A stretch of 64,000 bases of DNA. Source: Helicoverpa zea. Lineage: Eukaryota; Arthropoda; Insecta; Lepidoptera; Noctuidae. The position numbers and the translations under genes were made by a program. Location of the stretch: contig NC_061461.1 of the NCBI RefSeq assembly GCF_022581195.2, forward strand, positions 6,138,001 to 6,202,000. The letters run 5' to 3'. Under the pieces are notes generated by a model that worked only from the letters and a program-made list of their open reading frames with translations, ran no database searches and was not told the origin of the DNA. This document shows, in pieces, positions 25,001 through 36,183 of the stretch. Positions within the stretch are counted from its first letter, which is position 1. Each line of letters begins with the position of its first letter.

Positions 25001-28000
25001 TGAGTGTTAAAAAAACACATTCATGGGTTCCAATAATTCAGGTCAGGATGTACTTTTCTGTGTAGAAAATATTGGATAGGACATAGTATCTAATACTAAA
25101 AAAACATTCACATGCACATAAATAAGAATGATGTTATGGGTATTTAAACTTTATTCAATTAAACTATAACAAAAATGGAAAATCTTTATAAAGAACTAAT
25201 TACTATGTCATTTTACTTACAATACAGTTCAAATGTTATTCAATTTATAACTAAATGTTGAAGCAAAATAATTCAGTACAATAACATGTTTGTACTTAAC
25301 AATTTCTTACCTAACCATAAACCTACATAACTATACTGTCAATATGTAACATGGATAAAGAATCCTTACTCCTCTCTCTATAATACTTATACGTACTGTT
25401 GTATAAAAATAAGGCATACTATCAGCACCTTCAAATCTTTTAGCAGGCATAATTCATAACCAATTCAAATACATGTTTCAGAAGGCTGGTATAATAACCA
25501 TCATGATTAGGACACAAGATTTAAGAATTTCAGATGATGTAAACAAATAATTGTGATGCATGTTTATTTTTAAACAGGAATTCTATGATTTTTTCAAAGA
25601 GTTTCACAGAATTCTTTGGTACAAGGCTGACATAGAATGATGAGATTCCTTCTAATTTGAAACCTGCCCAAATACTGGAGTTCATATCTAACACAATTTT
25701 AAAATCCTAAACTCAAAACAAATATTTGCGACATTTTAAAGCACCACACTTGCATTCAGTAAGATTTCTTAGCATTGCTCTATTTTGCTGTTGGATTTCA
25801 AATCTTGACTTTACAGGGGACACTGGGTTGATACCTGTGGTAGCTTCAGAACCACTCGGTATCTCATTATCATAGGAACTATCTTTACTAATAGAAGAAC
25901 TGTTTGTATCAGCATCATCATTGTCAGAAGCTTTTTGCAAATAATCAAAGCAGAGCTCTTCTCCAGGTTCTATGTCACGGGTGGCAAATAAAGCCAACAT
26001 AGGCAGATTAGGATCAAGACAATCTGCCCACACGGCCCAAACACCTAAGTTAGGGTCACAGGAATGATTTATGAAATGTGAGACATTTCCCAGATGAGCT
26101 GCATCCACTACGTAGGGATTTTCAACAGAGTTAAAATCCAAATCAAACAAATATGTTAGCCCATTAGCATCATATTCTCTTCCTCGTTTCTCAGCTTCCT
26201 CAAATGTTATAACCTCTCCCACATACTGACAAAGAAACTGCCCCTGTCTTATTTTTTGTTCTGTTTTAACTCCCCATCCACATCCATTGGAGGTTCGGAA
26301 AATACTTAATTTAATATTTCGTCCTCCTTGTACCACGCGATTGCAGCAGTCTGATGAGCATTTACATGCTTTATTACATTCGTAAATGGGAGTACCGGGA
26401 GCAACTCGAAGCCTTTTATTGGCTGTATAGGCAAACAAACCAGCTTGCATACCACAACATGTCTTAGAGCGACAGTTACAGGCTGTGCATTCACATCCTA
26501 TGGGTGGATCATCAGGAATTGTGACACCACTACCAGGTATGCTTTGATTAATGTAGGTAAAATTTTCTGGTGGTCCAGCTAGGTCAAAATTATTCTCTAC
26601 AAGAAGTTTTTTAGATTTATCTACTTGGTTTATATGTTCTTCCCACTTTCGTAATTTCATCAATTGCTGACATCGTCTTCTGGATACAACATACAGTTGT
26701 AAAATATCTCTAGTTTCTTGTACAAGTTCTGTGGCAAAACTTTCATACTGTTCAGATAAAATTATCATTGAAAGTAATTTTAATGTTAAGCTATCTTTTA
26801 ATTTCACAATATCATTGCTTTCTATTTCATCAAACCTTTTCAAAAGATTTTCTTCACTCAGCAGGTTATCAAATGAAATTTCATTTTTCAATTGATCCAT
26901 TTTACTACAATGTCTTAATTCTTCATCAGAAAGAAATTGTTTGAGAATACTTGGGCAGTTGTCAAGATGTTCAATAGGCTCCCATGTGTTTTCACTATCT
27001 GGCCATCCCTTCCATTTTATGTAAAAATATTCTTTGCCATGTTCAAATTTAAGTTCAAGGATTTTTTCAATAATGAATTCTTCAGAATCCTTTCTGTTTT
27101 TCTTTTGTTTTTTAGGGGCTGGTGCATCTTCATCTTCAGAATCAGCACAAAAGTTTCTCTTTTTGGATCTCTTCAACTTTTCAAAGAATAAATTTTCATC
27201 CCTCTCATCAGCTCTTTCACGAAACATTTTAACAACCGAGTCGGACAGGCGCTCTGCAACATACCATGTGTTTTTATTAAATTAGATCAACTATATTAAT
27301 CTTATAAGACCAACAATTAATAACATTTTACTCTCAGGAATATGCCATAGTATATTTCACATGGTATCTTGCTTAGCATCTGAACAATTTATTAATGGTA
27401 ACTCGCCTTACATAACTACTATTTATGCAAAGAAATATAACAATACAAATTAAAAATATTTGGTTAATTTTTAAAATTACCTTTTGAATAAAAAAATTGA
27501 TTAATTACCCAGCTATGGTAAGGTGAAAAAAAAAAGGATTACAAAGAACTTCAACAACCAAATTGTAATTAGATAAGTCAAGTTTATTTTTGTTAAGAGT
27601 AATAAATACGTAGTAAAGATACATATACATACCAAGCTTGATAGTAATATTCCTTTCTAATTCATTTTTGAATCTGACAGTCTGCACTCCTGAAATTGCC
27701 TTGACTACAGTTGACTTGCCATGAGCTACGTGACCAATGGTGCCAATGTTTATTGTCGCCTGCCTCGATATAACTTCAGGAGAAAGAGCTGATAGTTTGG
27801 TAACATCCTGAAAATCAAAATAATATTTTTATGGAACTTCAAATGAAGATTTTCCGGGAAAAACTGGGGCCCGTATTTTCGGAAATAAGTACAAGTACAT
27901 ACTTTCTAGGACAGTGCATGTGTTAAATTATGTATAGGTTAAGATAATATAAATGATTTTATTGACAATACTGAATAACGATTCATGGGAGTAAGCAAAA

Positions 28001-28114
28001 TTAAGATAAAGTATGTTGTACTTCATGTTATATTTCAATATTTTAACTCACCAATTTGGTTAGGTCTTGCTGATGCAAGTTTGACTGAGCACTTCGCCCT
28101 TCATTCGAAGCCAT
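22046..28114 (-). CDS. eIF2gamma: Translation initiation factor eIF2 subunit gamma (9 exons)
   Basis: GTPase subunit of eIF2, which carries initiator methionyl-tRNA to the 40S ribosome. Minus-strand exons: 28114-28052, 27807-27633, 24829-24593, 24109-23892, 23540-23355, 23026-22844, 22731-22594, 22518-22370 and 22103-22046. All splice junctions are GT/AG and the sum is 468 residues, against 472 in human EIF2S3. Motifs: P-loop GHVAHGKST (residues 46-54), switch region NITIKLGY, zinc-knuckle cysteines YKCDNPKCPRP and FPCLRPACTG, G3 DCPGHD, G4 NKID, and the C-terminal NHWRLIGWGQIQGG. The 2.8-kb second intron (27632-24830) contains the Su(var)3-9 exon, so exons 1-2 serve both proteins by alternative splicing. 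Intron 3 holds a SINE and a Helitron-like element. A hAT transposon lies 144 bp upstream of the ATG. Confidence 0.98.
24168..24345 (+). mobile_element. Diverged SINE copy in eIF2gamma intron 3
   Basis: GGTAGTCTGACCAGTCCCAC, GGTGCCTGGGTAACTAGGTC, and CTAGACTGAAGGCCAACCCC then GGAAAGGTTAGCCAGATAAA follow the same order as the intact SINE at 59423-59722, with many substitutions. It is therefore older. Confidence 0.75.
24355..24554 (+). mobile_element. Helitron-like non-autonomous element in eIF2gamma intron 3
   Basis: It starts TCTATACTAATATTATAAAG directly after an A and ends GGCTAG directly before a T, the TC...CTAG pattern and A/T insertion site of Helitrons. A small hairpin GCGGGTGAAACCGC lies about 17 bp before the end. 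I recognise the internal phrase ACTACTGGACCGATTTTAAA ... CATAGGCTATATTTTATCCC as a common lepidopteran repeat. It is 200 bp with no coding capacity. Confidence 0.75.
25713..28114 (-). CDS. Su(var)3-9: Su(var)3-9 histone H3K9 methyltransferase, fused to eIF2gamma exons 1-2
   Basis: Heterochromatin H3K9 methyltransferase. Minus-strand exons are 28114-28052 and 27807-27633 (shared with eIF2gamma) and 27253-25713 (specific). eIF2gamma exon 2 ends CTT G; the specific exon starts AG CGC CTG after TTGCAG, giving ITIKL-ERLSDSVVKM in frame, 592 residues in all. Residues 1-79 are thus the eIF2gamma N-terminus with its P-loop. Then come a chromodomain (about 137-186, EKILELKFEHGKEYFYIKWK), a Cys-rich pre-SET (CECTACNCRSKTCC), a SET domain with GCGWGV, YVGEVI, NHSCDPN (475-481) and FDYL, and a post-SET ECKCGALKC. 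Every catalytic block is present. Drosophila has the same arrangement, with about 80 shared residues. A separate promoter using the internal ATG at 27227 cannot be excluded. AATAAA on the minus strand lies at 25568-25563. Confidence 0.95.
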
Positions 28115-28249
28115 AATTGTGGTTTTAATTCACTTAAAAGATGCAATAATGTATTTAGAGATACAGATAGTTATATCCGATGAAGATTTAAAACATTGAA
28201 ATATTAAATTGGTCCTAAAATTAGGAAAATCCGCTAACGTAGGCAACGA

Positions 28250-28257
28250 ATTTTAAC
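28250..28257 (+). repeat. Left 8-bp target site duplication of the hAT element
   Basis: ATTTTAAC, identical to 31053-31060 on the other side of the element. Confidence 0.93.
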
Positions 28258-31052
28258 CAGTGTTGCCACCTTGGATTTTTATAAAGCGCTAGGTCAAAAG
28301 TAAAATGTCGCCAGATTTTACAAACTTGGAAAACGAAAAAAACACCAAATAACGCTATATTATTGCATTGAAATTATCACATTCAAGAAAATTTTTAACG
28401 AAGGAGTATGTTGTATGTACGTGCCAAAATTCGACAAAAATATAATATTCTCTACAGCACAAAATTTATTTTAAAAATTATATTTAGTACATAATCTAGA
28501 AGCAATGAAATAAAACAACATAACTATGTTGATTTGTTATTAATTTGTAAATAATCAGTACAATATGAATTAAGACTTAAGAGGAACAAATAATACAATT
28601 AAAATTAAAATTCAAGGTTATCAAATGTTATATCTTCCATAACATCATCATAATTCACAGAGGCCGAAACTACTGCCGATGACGTCGACGTGGATGCAAA
28701 TGTTGTTGCTTGTGGTTGATTTTTAAAAGTGTACTTAGTGTTTTTTCCAATAGCTGCAATGACATCGCTTGGTAATTCGTAATTGTAACATTTTGCATCA
28801 GTAACTTTTAATCTATTTCTGATAAAAATTATCGCATTTAGAAGAGGACCAGCCATCTTGTTCCGTAGTTTATTTTTTACGATGTTCATGACACTGAAAA
28901 TTCTTTCGATACCTGCATTAGATTGGGGTAAAGATAACGATGATATGGCAAGATCAACTAGTTCTGCAAAGTCATTTATACCCGCTGCGTTTCGGTAATC
29001 ATCTGCCTCAACCCAAAATTTTATAACATCGTTTGTATTTTTCCATTGGACAAAACAGATATTGTGCCACTGATTCAATATCTTGTCAATGTCACTAGCA
29101 GTATAGCCAAGTTCTTTAGCTAGTTCTGAAATGGAATTATCCTTACCTTGGCGGAGTATTATCTCTGGGTCTAATTTTGACATCGATTCCAGCACATTGT
29201 AATTGGTCGGCAGTCTTTGTTGAATTTCCTTGGCTAGCTTTACATTAAACTCAATACAGCGACGTTTTATGACTAATATAGTGTCAGCTGTTAACGATGT
29301 TTTTCCTTGCTCCGATTCAAAGAGGTAGCCCATGTATGGGACCGGGTTAAGGTGTCGGTCGATATCAATATTTAAAAAATCCTTATCTGTAATAGCTGCA
29401 TTCGGTAACAGAATCCTGTTGCAAACTGAACGTAATAGTGTAATCAGCACATTTAATAATTTAAGAGGATTTGCACTTTCGCTTTCAAAGCTTTTCAATG
29501 CGATCTGCACATCGTTTAGTACACTTTTCAAAAATAGCAAATATAAATAACTTGATTCATCCTTGTATATAGAATATAATAGATCTGCAGTGTAACATCG
29601 ATCTCTCATAAGCCCAAAATGTAAAGTCAGTTCTTTCCACTGTGCCAGAATTCTTTGCACCGCTGGTTCAATGGATAACCAGCGTGTGTCACATACCTGC
29701 AAAATTTTTAAAGGTGCTTCACCACAATTAATAGTTTCGTAAATTTCATGATATTCATTTTTACGTTTTGTTGAGTGGGCAAACCAATTGTACGTTTCTC
29801 TAATCAAGAATTCAATATTTATTGGTAGCGTATGTTCTGAAGCGTGAGATACAGCAAGTTGTAAAGAGTGGCAAGTGCATCTGATAAGAATTAAATTAGG
29901 TATATCATTTTTCAGGATTTTATACACTCCATTATTAATTCCAGTCATGACTGACGCATTGTCTGTTCCCAATCCAATCATTTTATTTTTATTTAATCCA
30001 TATTTTTGTAAGCAAGAAAGAAGGGCTTTAACAATACCAACTGCATCGCTGGTTTCAAGTTGTTCTAGAGCCAGAAACGAAGAAACTACTTTTTTTAGTT
30101 TTCTACTGAAATACCTGATTACAATACCAAGTTGCTTGCTCGTGCTGATGTCAGTTGATTCATCAATGATAAGACTATATTTTTGCTGTCCTATATCCTT
30201 TATTAGTTCTTCAGTAAAATGTGGTGCCAAGACATTTTTTATAACTTCAGTACACTTAGTACGATGCATTTTTAAGTCGTCCGTTGCTTTTGAGTCAGGG
30301 AAAGCCAATTTCACTAAATCTGTTAGATGATCAATACAGGAAACTGAGCTATGTTCAGTAATGTAAAGCGCGAGCATTCCTTCAGCTTTGCGCGATTTTA
30401 GGTTGGAAATCTTCTCACTATCGGGCTTGAATTGTAAAATCTGGTTGCCAGATATCACTTGCATTTTTTGTTTGTGCTTCTTTGTTTCAGCATGTCTTCT
30501 CAAGTCTACCAATTTTGCTAATAATTCTGCCTTACAATATGTGCAAAAAGCCTTCGTATCATCACCAGGTAAAGGTTTAAGCCAGGATTTGAATTCGTCA
30601 TGAGATTCCCACTCCTTTCTATATTTTTGTGCATAGTTTTTTTTCTTGGATGGAAATTCCATTATTGGATATTATTGAGCGTCACGACTTCACACACTGT
30701 GACCTTTTAAAAACGACTTGATCAAACTTTTCGCGTTTTCGACAGCGCGAACTAAATTCAAGACATAGAATGACAAGATTCACAGAAAACATTAGCAAAC
30801 GACTGCGCTAAGGGATTCCCCGGTCAAAGAGTAAGCATAGAACAATATGAAATTCTGACTGTGCTTAGGGATTTCCCGGCCATAGAGTAAGTAGAGAATA
30901 ATGGTGGGTAAAAATGTGTTGCCAGATTTCGTACTGAAAAAACCCCTAAAAACCACTAAAAAGAATAAAAACGCCATGGTTTTTAAAAATACCACTAAAG
31001 GCTTTCAAAAACCGCTAGTTCTGGTGGAAAAACCACCAAGGTGGCAACACTG
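28258..31052 (-). mobile_element. Apparently intact autonomous hAT transposon
   Basis: The 17-bp perfect terminal inverted repeat CAGTGTTGCCACCTTGG lies at 28258-28274 and inverted at 31036-31052. It is bounded by identical 8-bp duplications ATTTTAAC. The 2795-bp element contains one uninterrupted transposase frame (28605-30662, minus). Two tandem subterminal copies of AAGGGATTCCCCGG/TTAGGGATTTCCCGG followed by (A/T)AGAGTAAG lie at about 30808-30835 and 30865-30892 and are candidate transposase-binding repeats. Perfect ends, perfect duplications and an open frame point to recent insertion. It stands 144 bp upstream of the eIF2gamma/Su(var)3-9 start codon. Confidence 0.96.
28605..30662 (-). 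CDS. hAT transposase with N-terminal zinc finger
   Basis: 685 residues in a single open frame, starting MEFPSKKKNYAQKYRKEWES. A BED/TTF-like finger (FCTYCKAELLAKLVDLRRHA then ETKKHKQK, about residues 39-66) is followed by an RNase H-like catalytic region. The first catalytic Asp is in SLIIDESTDIS (about 165), and the second region is GLGTDNASVMTG with CTCHSLQLAV (about 230-270). A helical insertion follows, and then the C-terminal dimerisation block SNAGIERIFSVMNIVKNKLR (about 580-600) with the catalytic Glu of the ERIFS motif. The C-terminus is Ser/Thr-rich. The family resembles the hAT transposases annotated with DUF4371-type domains. Taken alone it could be mistaken for a zinc-finger host gene. 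The enclosing inverted repeats and duplication show it is transposon-borne. Confidence 0.93.
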   Translation of the reverse strand: MEFPSKKKNYAQKYRKEWESHDEFKSWLKPLPGDDTKAFCTYCKAELLAKLVDLRRHAETKKHKQKMQVISGNQILQFKPDSEKISNLKSRKAEGMLALYITEHSSVSCIDHLTDLVKLAFPDSKATDDLKMHRTKCTEVIKNVLAPHFTEELIKDIGQQKYSLIIDESTDISTSKQLGIVIRYFSRKLKKVVSSFLALEQLETSDAVGIVKALLSCLQKYGLNKNKMIGLGTDNASVMTGINNGVYKILKNDIPNLILIRCTCHSLQLAVSHASEHTLPINIEFLIRETYNWFAHSTKRKNEYHEIYETINCGEAPLKILQVCDTRWLSIEPAVQRILAQWKELTLHFGLMRDRCYTADLLYSIYKDESSYLYLLFLKSVLNDVQIALKSFESESANPLKLLNVLITLLRSVCNRILLPNAAITDKDFLNIDIDRHLNPVPYMGYLFESEQGKTSLTADTILVIKRRCIEFNVKLAKEIQQRLPTNYNVLESMSKLDPEIILRQGKDNSISELAKELGYTASDIDKILNQWHNICFVQWKNTNDVIKFWVEADDYRNAAGINDFAELVDLAISSLSLPQSNAGIERIFSVMNIVKNKLRNKMAGPLLNAIIFIRNRLKVTDAKCYNYELPSDVIAAIGKNTKYTFKNQPQATTFASTSTSSAVVSASVNYDDVMEDITFDNLEF

Positions 31053-31060
31053 ATTTTAAC
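31053..31060 (+). repeat. Right 8-bp target site duplication of the hAT element
   Basis: ATTTTAAC, matching 28250-28257. Confidence 0.93.
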
Positions 31061-31260
31061 CAGACGAAGATGTCGCGCAGACAGCATAGCGTGCAAAATA
31101 GTGAGTTTACCAGAGACTAAAAAAATATTTTAGTCGATTTCATATTATTCATCAATGGGGTTGTTGTCTTAAAATAAATAGGATTTTAAAGTAAAAACAA
31201 ATTATATGGGTTAGATTGAATAATACTTAGGTTCAGTTTAACTACAATCATATAATAAAA

Positions 31261-31575
31261 ACCAGCCAAGTGCGAGTCGGACTCGCGCACGTAGGGTTCC
31301 GTACCATCCAAACTAATATTCTACATATTTATGGATATCGAGCAAAATTGAGCAAAAAATCACGTTTTTTGTATGGGAGCCCCCCGAAATATTTATTTTA
31401 TTCTAGTTTTCAGTATTTGTTGTTAAAGCGGCAACAGAAATACATCATCTGTGAAAATTTCAACTCTCTAACTATCACGGTTCATGAGATACAGCCTGGT
31501 GACAGACGGACGGACGGACAGAGGACCGAAAGCAATAGGGTCCCGTTTTACCCTTTGGGTACGGAACCCTAAAAA
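31261..31575 (+). mobile_element. Lepidopteran interspersed repeat (SINE/MITE-like), about 315 bp
   Basis: It starts ACCAGCCAAGTGCGAGTCGG, contains ATACAGCCTGGTGACAGACG and an ACGGACGGAC run, and ends CTTTGGGTACGGAACCCTAA AAA. I recognise this from memory as a very widespread lepidopteran repeat. No certain target duplication was found. It lies 420 bp upstream of the TAPT1 start codon. Confidence 0.75.
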
Positions 31576-31996
31576 CATAAAAATTAAGCACGATTTGTTC
31601 TTTAGACTGCTGTGAACGCTGAAAGTCAGTCGGAACTGGTTGAAATTATTATGAAAATCATCTTCATCTTGTTCTAATGCCTTGAGGGGCATTTTTTATC
31701 TTCAATGTAGTATAAATGGGCTTCTAGTTTAGTTTTATCTATTTCTTAAGTTCACTAAGAAACCTCACTAGCACAGTGTCACTAAATGTCAACGACATCG
31801 AAATTCAAGCGGTCAAAGTTATGTCAAATGATCCAATGTTTTGTCATTTCTGTCATCATTATTCATTATTGTCATTTGAATCTGTCAATAAATAAATTTT
31901 TGGATCGTTAGTTACCGCATTAGAAGAAAAATTCTATCAAAATCAATACAAATGTGATAGGGATTTGTACTTTGATATACTTGGAATCTGAACATC
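31576..31996. promoter_or_regulatory. Upstream region of TAPT1
   Basis: No coding sequence was seen. It contains the presumed TAPT1 promoter and 5' untranslated region; the first ATG in a good frame is at 31997. Confidence 0.4.
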
Positions 31997-34900
31997 ATGA
32001 TAGTCAAAAACGAGGATATGCAGGAACACACTAAAAGGTTACGGTTCAAATCTATAACCAATTCACAAAATTCGTCCGGCGATGTGAGTTTTGATAAAGG
32101 AGTGAAGGAAACGAAATATAAAGGTAAAATACTAGATTTTGAGACAACTTTGTGGGGTACAATGAGGCGCAATGAATCCGACAAACTTTAAAATTGTTAA
32201 TTTCAGATGCTGAGAAGGCAGCCTCCTTATTTGCGTTTTTGCACGTAGAACTAACAAGAGGATATTTATTAGAACATGACGAAGAAAGATTTTCAGCCCG
32301 ACGAGAAAAAGTATATTCCTTTATTAAAATTCCTCAGGAATTGGAAAAGTTCATGGCCTATGGATTCTTTCAGTGTGCAGACTCCTTGCTGTTTGTTTAC
32401 ACATTCCTTCCACTAAGGTTTATCATGGCCATTTGGACTTTTTTTAGCAGACTTTTCAGGAAGTGTTTCGGGTAAGATATATTTATATTAATTAACATGT
32501 AACACATGTATCAATTTTTTTTTTTATTGAAAGCAAATTATTTGGAAGTTTTCCTTTTATTTCAGATTTCATTCAAATTCTCGCAAAAGTATACTGAAAC
32601 CAGCTGAAACATGTGACATGCTTAAGGGTTTCATTTTAGTCATTTGCAGTATTTTAATGTGCTATATAGATACAAATATGATGTATCATTTAGTGAAGAG
32701 TCAGAGTGTCATGAAATTGTATATATTTTACAATATGTTGGAGGTTGGTGACCGTCTGTTCTCAGCTTTTGGCCAGGATACTATTGATGCACTGTTCTGG
32801 ACAGCTACTGAACCCCGGGATAGAAGGAGGGAACATCTGGGAGTTATACCTCATCTTTTGTTTGCTATGATCTATGTGTGTATCCTTTTCAATCTCTGTA
32901 GGAGGTTTGTTTTCAAAGAAAAATCCAATGAGAAACTAGACTTGTTAAGTAAATTTTTTAATTCAAATATTAGGCAACTTATAAACTAGTAATTATTTTA
33001 ATTTGATATTTTAAGTGTTTATTTCCTTAATGGCATAATTCAGTTCTTCACAGTTTACTGGTGCTGTTTCAAGCTACAACACTGAATGTAGCCTTTAACT
33101 CTAATAATAAAAGTCTTCTTATCATAATGATGTCGAACAATGTAAGTATCATTTAGGTATTCATGACTGGCTATATAAGCCTTGGAAACAATGGTTCATT
33201 TATTTATTTATAATATGGTTCTACATTCTTTTAATAACAAAAATAATAATTTTATTATGAAAAACACAGATCCAGAGTCACTTTGCATTAATGGCATAGC
33301 TTAGTATGAAAAATGTGTAATTATTTTTTTTTATGTTTTGAATGAACTACTTGTTCAAATACTCATGTTGAAATGTATATTTTCATTACTTTGAAACACT
33401 TGTTGCTAATGTTCAGTCAAATGAGACTGCTAAATAATAAACATATTGCATGTAACATATCTTAAAACGTTTGGCTTTTAGTTTGTAGAATTAAAAGGCA
33501 GTGTCTTCAAGAAGTTTGACAAGAACAATCTCTTCCAAGTGTCATGTAGTGATGTGAGAGAACGGCTGCATCTGTCTGTGCTACTATTTATAGTAGTTCT
33601 GCAAACTATGAAGGAGTACATGTGGAGGGAAGAACGATTCTGGATACTTGCACCTGATTGTGTTCTGGTGCTCACTTTTGAGGTCATCATTGATTGGGTC
33701 AAGCATGCTTTTATTACCAGGTTATTAGAATTAATAAATTATTTGAGGAGTTATTTTAATAGAAAGCTTTTGCTGTTTATGCCTAGCTAACATCGTCTTT
33801 TGTTTATTTGCTGCTCACCTACTGTTGGGCTCCACACTTGTATTAAAAAGATTGGCTATGCCGCGTTTTCACACTAGCGGATTATCCGCCGAGTTTGCAC
33901 AGGCGGAGCCAAAAATTGAAAATAAGCTGCTTAACGTCATAGTTTTTACAACTATAGTTGACGAGTTTATAATCGAGCGTCAGGTTTTTGCCGCTCTGAA
34001 TGTGTCATGCATATACGCTCACTTTTGTTAGGCGGGACGAAAATCCGCCAGTGTAAAAGCGCTTAAAATCAGGGTTTCTCACTTTAGTCAGTCAGTTAAT
34101 AAAACTAATTAAGAAACCATTTATGAATTTCTGTTCTACTGAATTTTTTTTTGTCATTGGTATTTAAACTGAACATGCCTCCCTTCTGTTTTGGTCAGGT
34201 TCAATGAGATTCCCTATGGAGTATATAGAGAATATACAGTGAGTTTGGCATACGATGTGGCACAAACCAGGCAGAAGTACGCCTTCAGTGACCACTCAGA
34301 CTTAGTGGCACGTAGAATGGGCTTTATACCTTTGCCTCTAGGAGTTGTTATTACCAGAGTATTGGTACATGCTGTTAAAGTCGACGGGTGAGTACATAGT
34401 TCTAGTAATTCCTCACCAAAATTGCAAGTTGGTAAACACTCTTCTTGCAGAGTATTTAAAGCAGTGTCCTTAATTTTCAGATTTGCCGCAATCTTCTTAA
34501 TATCCATTGCATATTTGTGCCTTATATCAGTAAGAGTTCTCGTATCGATTGTGATACTTGGAAAAGCTTGTGATTTGATTACACAGCATCAGACGGAGAA
34601 AAATGAGAGCTACCACGCTACGCCTAAAAAGTAAGTAAGCTTCAATGCTCAGAAATGTTAAAATCTTTAGATGTTTTCATGAAATTGGAAACATCAATAG
34701 GCTAATTACCCTAAACAGCCACACGCACAATCCCAGTTACCAGGTATGCCTCGATTGGCTTCTGACTACTCATAACAACTGTCCAAGATGCACAAACACA
34801 GCTATTACACAGGTGTTATAATATGGAAGAAATCGATCTATTTAGCGACGAGCTCCTTTCCTTACATTATTCAACTAAGAATGCCACTTTAGAAGCAAGA

Positions 34901-35759
34901 AATAATATAACAATCATTTTCAGAGAACAAAAGGATATGACCCCAAAAGACATAGCCTATACTCACAAATCACCGGAAGCTGAGATGCCCCCACCTAAGA
35001 AGCCAACACAGTTGAAATTTACGGTTCCTGAAAATGTTATTATGGTATATTTATTTCTTTATACATATAATTATGAGGGCTTCACTAAAGCTTATTGAAA
35101 TTCAAATGAAACAACATATGTTTATTACTGTGTCTTTTATATTGTTGATCAGAGCGAGCCATTGGTAGACGCGTCAGTTGGTGCCGCGGCGATATTCTCG
35201 AACAGCGCGATTGATCTAAATGGCGTGTGCTATTTGAATGACAAAATGAACGCGCAAGTCAAACAAGAGGCCGGTGACTTCCTTGATACTGAAATGGTAA
35301 GTTAAGTTTTTATTAAGAAAATGTCCTTAAAATTATTTACAAGAATTTTATTCACAAGTTAACGAAATAATAAGGTTGTTAAAAGACACGACATTTGTTC
35401 GAAGAATGTAAAAAAGGTTTTTTTTTGGTTTCTGCTCCTGGCTAGTCAATGAGATAATGAGTGTCCTAAAAGATGATAATGAATAGAGGTATATACAATA
35501 TTTTATAATAACATCAAATCTGTTGCACATACGCAACATAAAAACGCTGACTTTACTATTATCTACGCGTCTTTTAAAAATGGTTTATTTTTAGGTGGAT
35601 GTAAGCAGGAGTGCACCGGATATAAAGGCGGCCAGTGTAAGCGCCCAGGCTGAAGTGACGGAGCGGCCGCTGTCCCCCGACGCGGAAGGGCTCAAGCGCC
35701 GCTCCGAGTCCGAACCCAATCTTGTGAAAGCCGAAGAACACTACGAGGAGGCCACATAG
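31997..35759 (+). CDS. TAPT1: TAPT1 family multi-pass membrane protein (10 exons)
   Basis: Transmembrane anterior posterior transformation 1 homologue; in vertebrates it is linked to ciliary basal bodies and Golgi/ER traffic, and in yeast (Emp65) to ER quality control. Exons: 31997-32123, 32207-32471, 32566-32879, 33044-33141, 33482-33720, 34199-34387, 34481-34630, 34924-35044, 35153-35296 and 35595-35759. All junctions are GT/AG in phase, giving 603 residues against 567 in human. Conserved blocks: IPQELEKFMAYGFFQCADSL, DALFWTATEPRDRRREHLGV, QATTLNVAFNSNNKSLL, MMSNN-FVELKGSVFKKFDK and VARRMGFIPLPLGVV, with several hydrophobic spans. The exon 3 donor GTATCC after TATGTGT was chosen because it restores YVFLHSLLVLFQ, as in human. 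The last three exons encode a hydrophilic, less conserved tail. Intron 5 carries a MITE. Confidence 0.95.
33863..34062. mobile_element. MITE in TAPT1 intron 5
   Basis: The left end GCGTTTTCACACTAGCGGAT and right end (reverse complement) GCGCTTTTACACTGGCGGAT form a roughly 20-bp imperfect inverted repeat around 200 bp. Its ends match the element at 14549-14708. No transposase. Confidence 0.75.
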
Positions 35760-36177
35760 CACACCCCGTGCTCCATGGTAAACATCCAACTGTAACCTTA
35801 CGCGGTCTAGTCTACGGTTAAAAAACACATTCGTTCTTTTTATGAAAAGAAATAAAAATGATTCACGATATCTCTCTGATTGTTTATAAGAAAATGTCGA
35901 GGATTAGAAACTAGCGTGTTTCGTCTAGATTTGGTTTTTCAGATGTGTGTACTGTTTTATACTAGATTTGACTGGGTTTTATATTTAATATTTTTTTAGA
36001 TTTTAGATATTTCGTGTTGACAATATTTTAAAAAATGATCTATGCTCGGGTCGTCAGATCCTTACGCGTTATCGGTGAAACAGAGTTTAAGTGAACAAAG
36101 CAGATATTTAGTTAAAAGTACCTTGCTTTCTATCACTGATGAATGACGTCGAGTTGTACATTGTTAATATATAAAAC

Positions 36178-36183
36178 AATAAA
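36178..36183 (+). terminator. Poly(A) signal for TAPT1
   Basis: AATAAA about 420 bp after the TAPT1 stop codon, followed by a T-rich stretch. Confidence 0.55.

Noticed and set aside
25713..27227. Su(var)3-9 as a stand-alone gene starting at the ATG at 27227
   Set aside because: An acceptor at 27254 and open in-frame codons upstream of that ATG join in phase to eIF2gamma exon 2. This matches the known insect fusion, so the longer model is preferred.
28605..30662. Host zinc-finger gene
   Set aside because: The frame looks like a cellular BED-type zinc-finger protein, but it lies within perfect 17-bp inverted repeats and an 8-bp duplication. It is a transposon-borne transposase.
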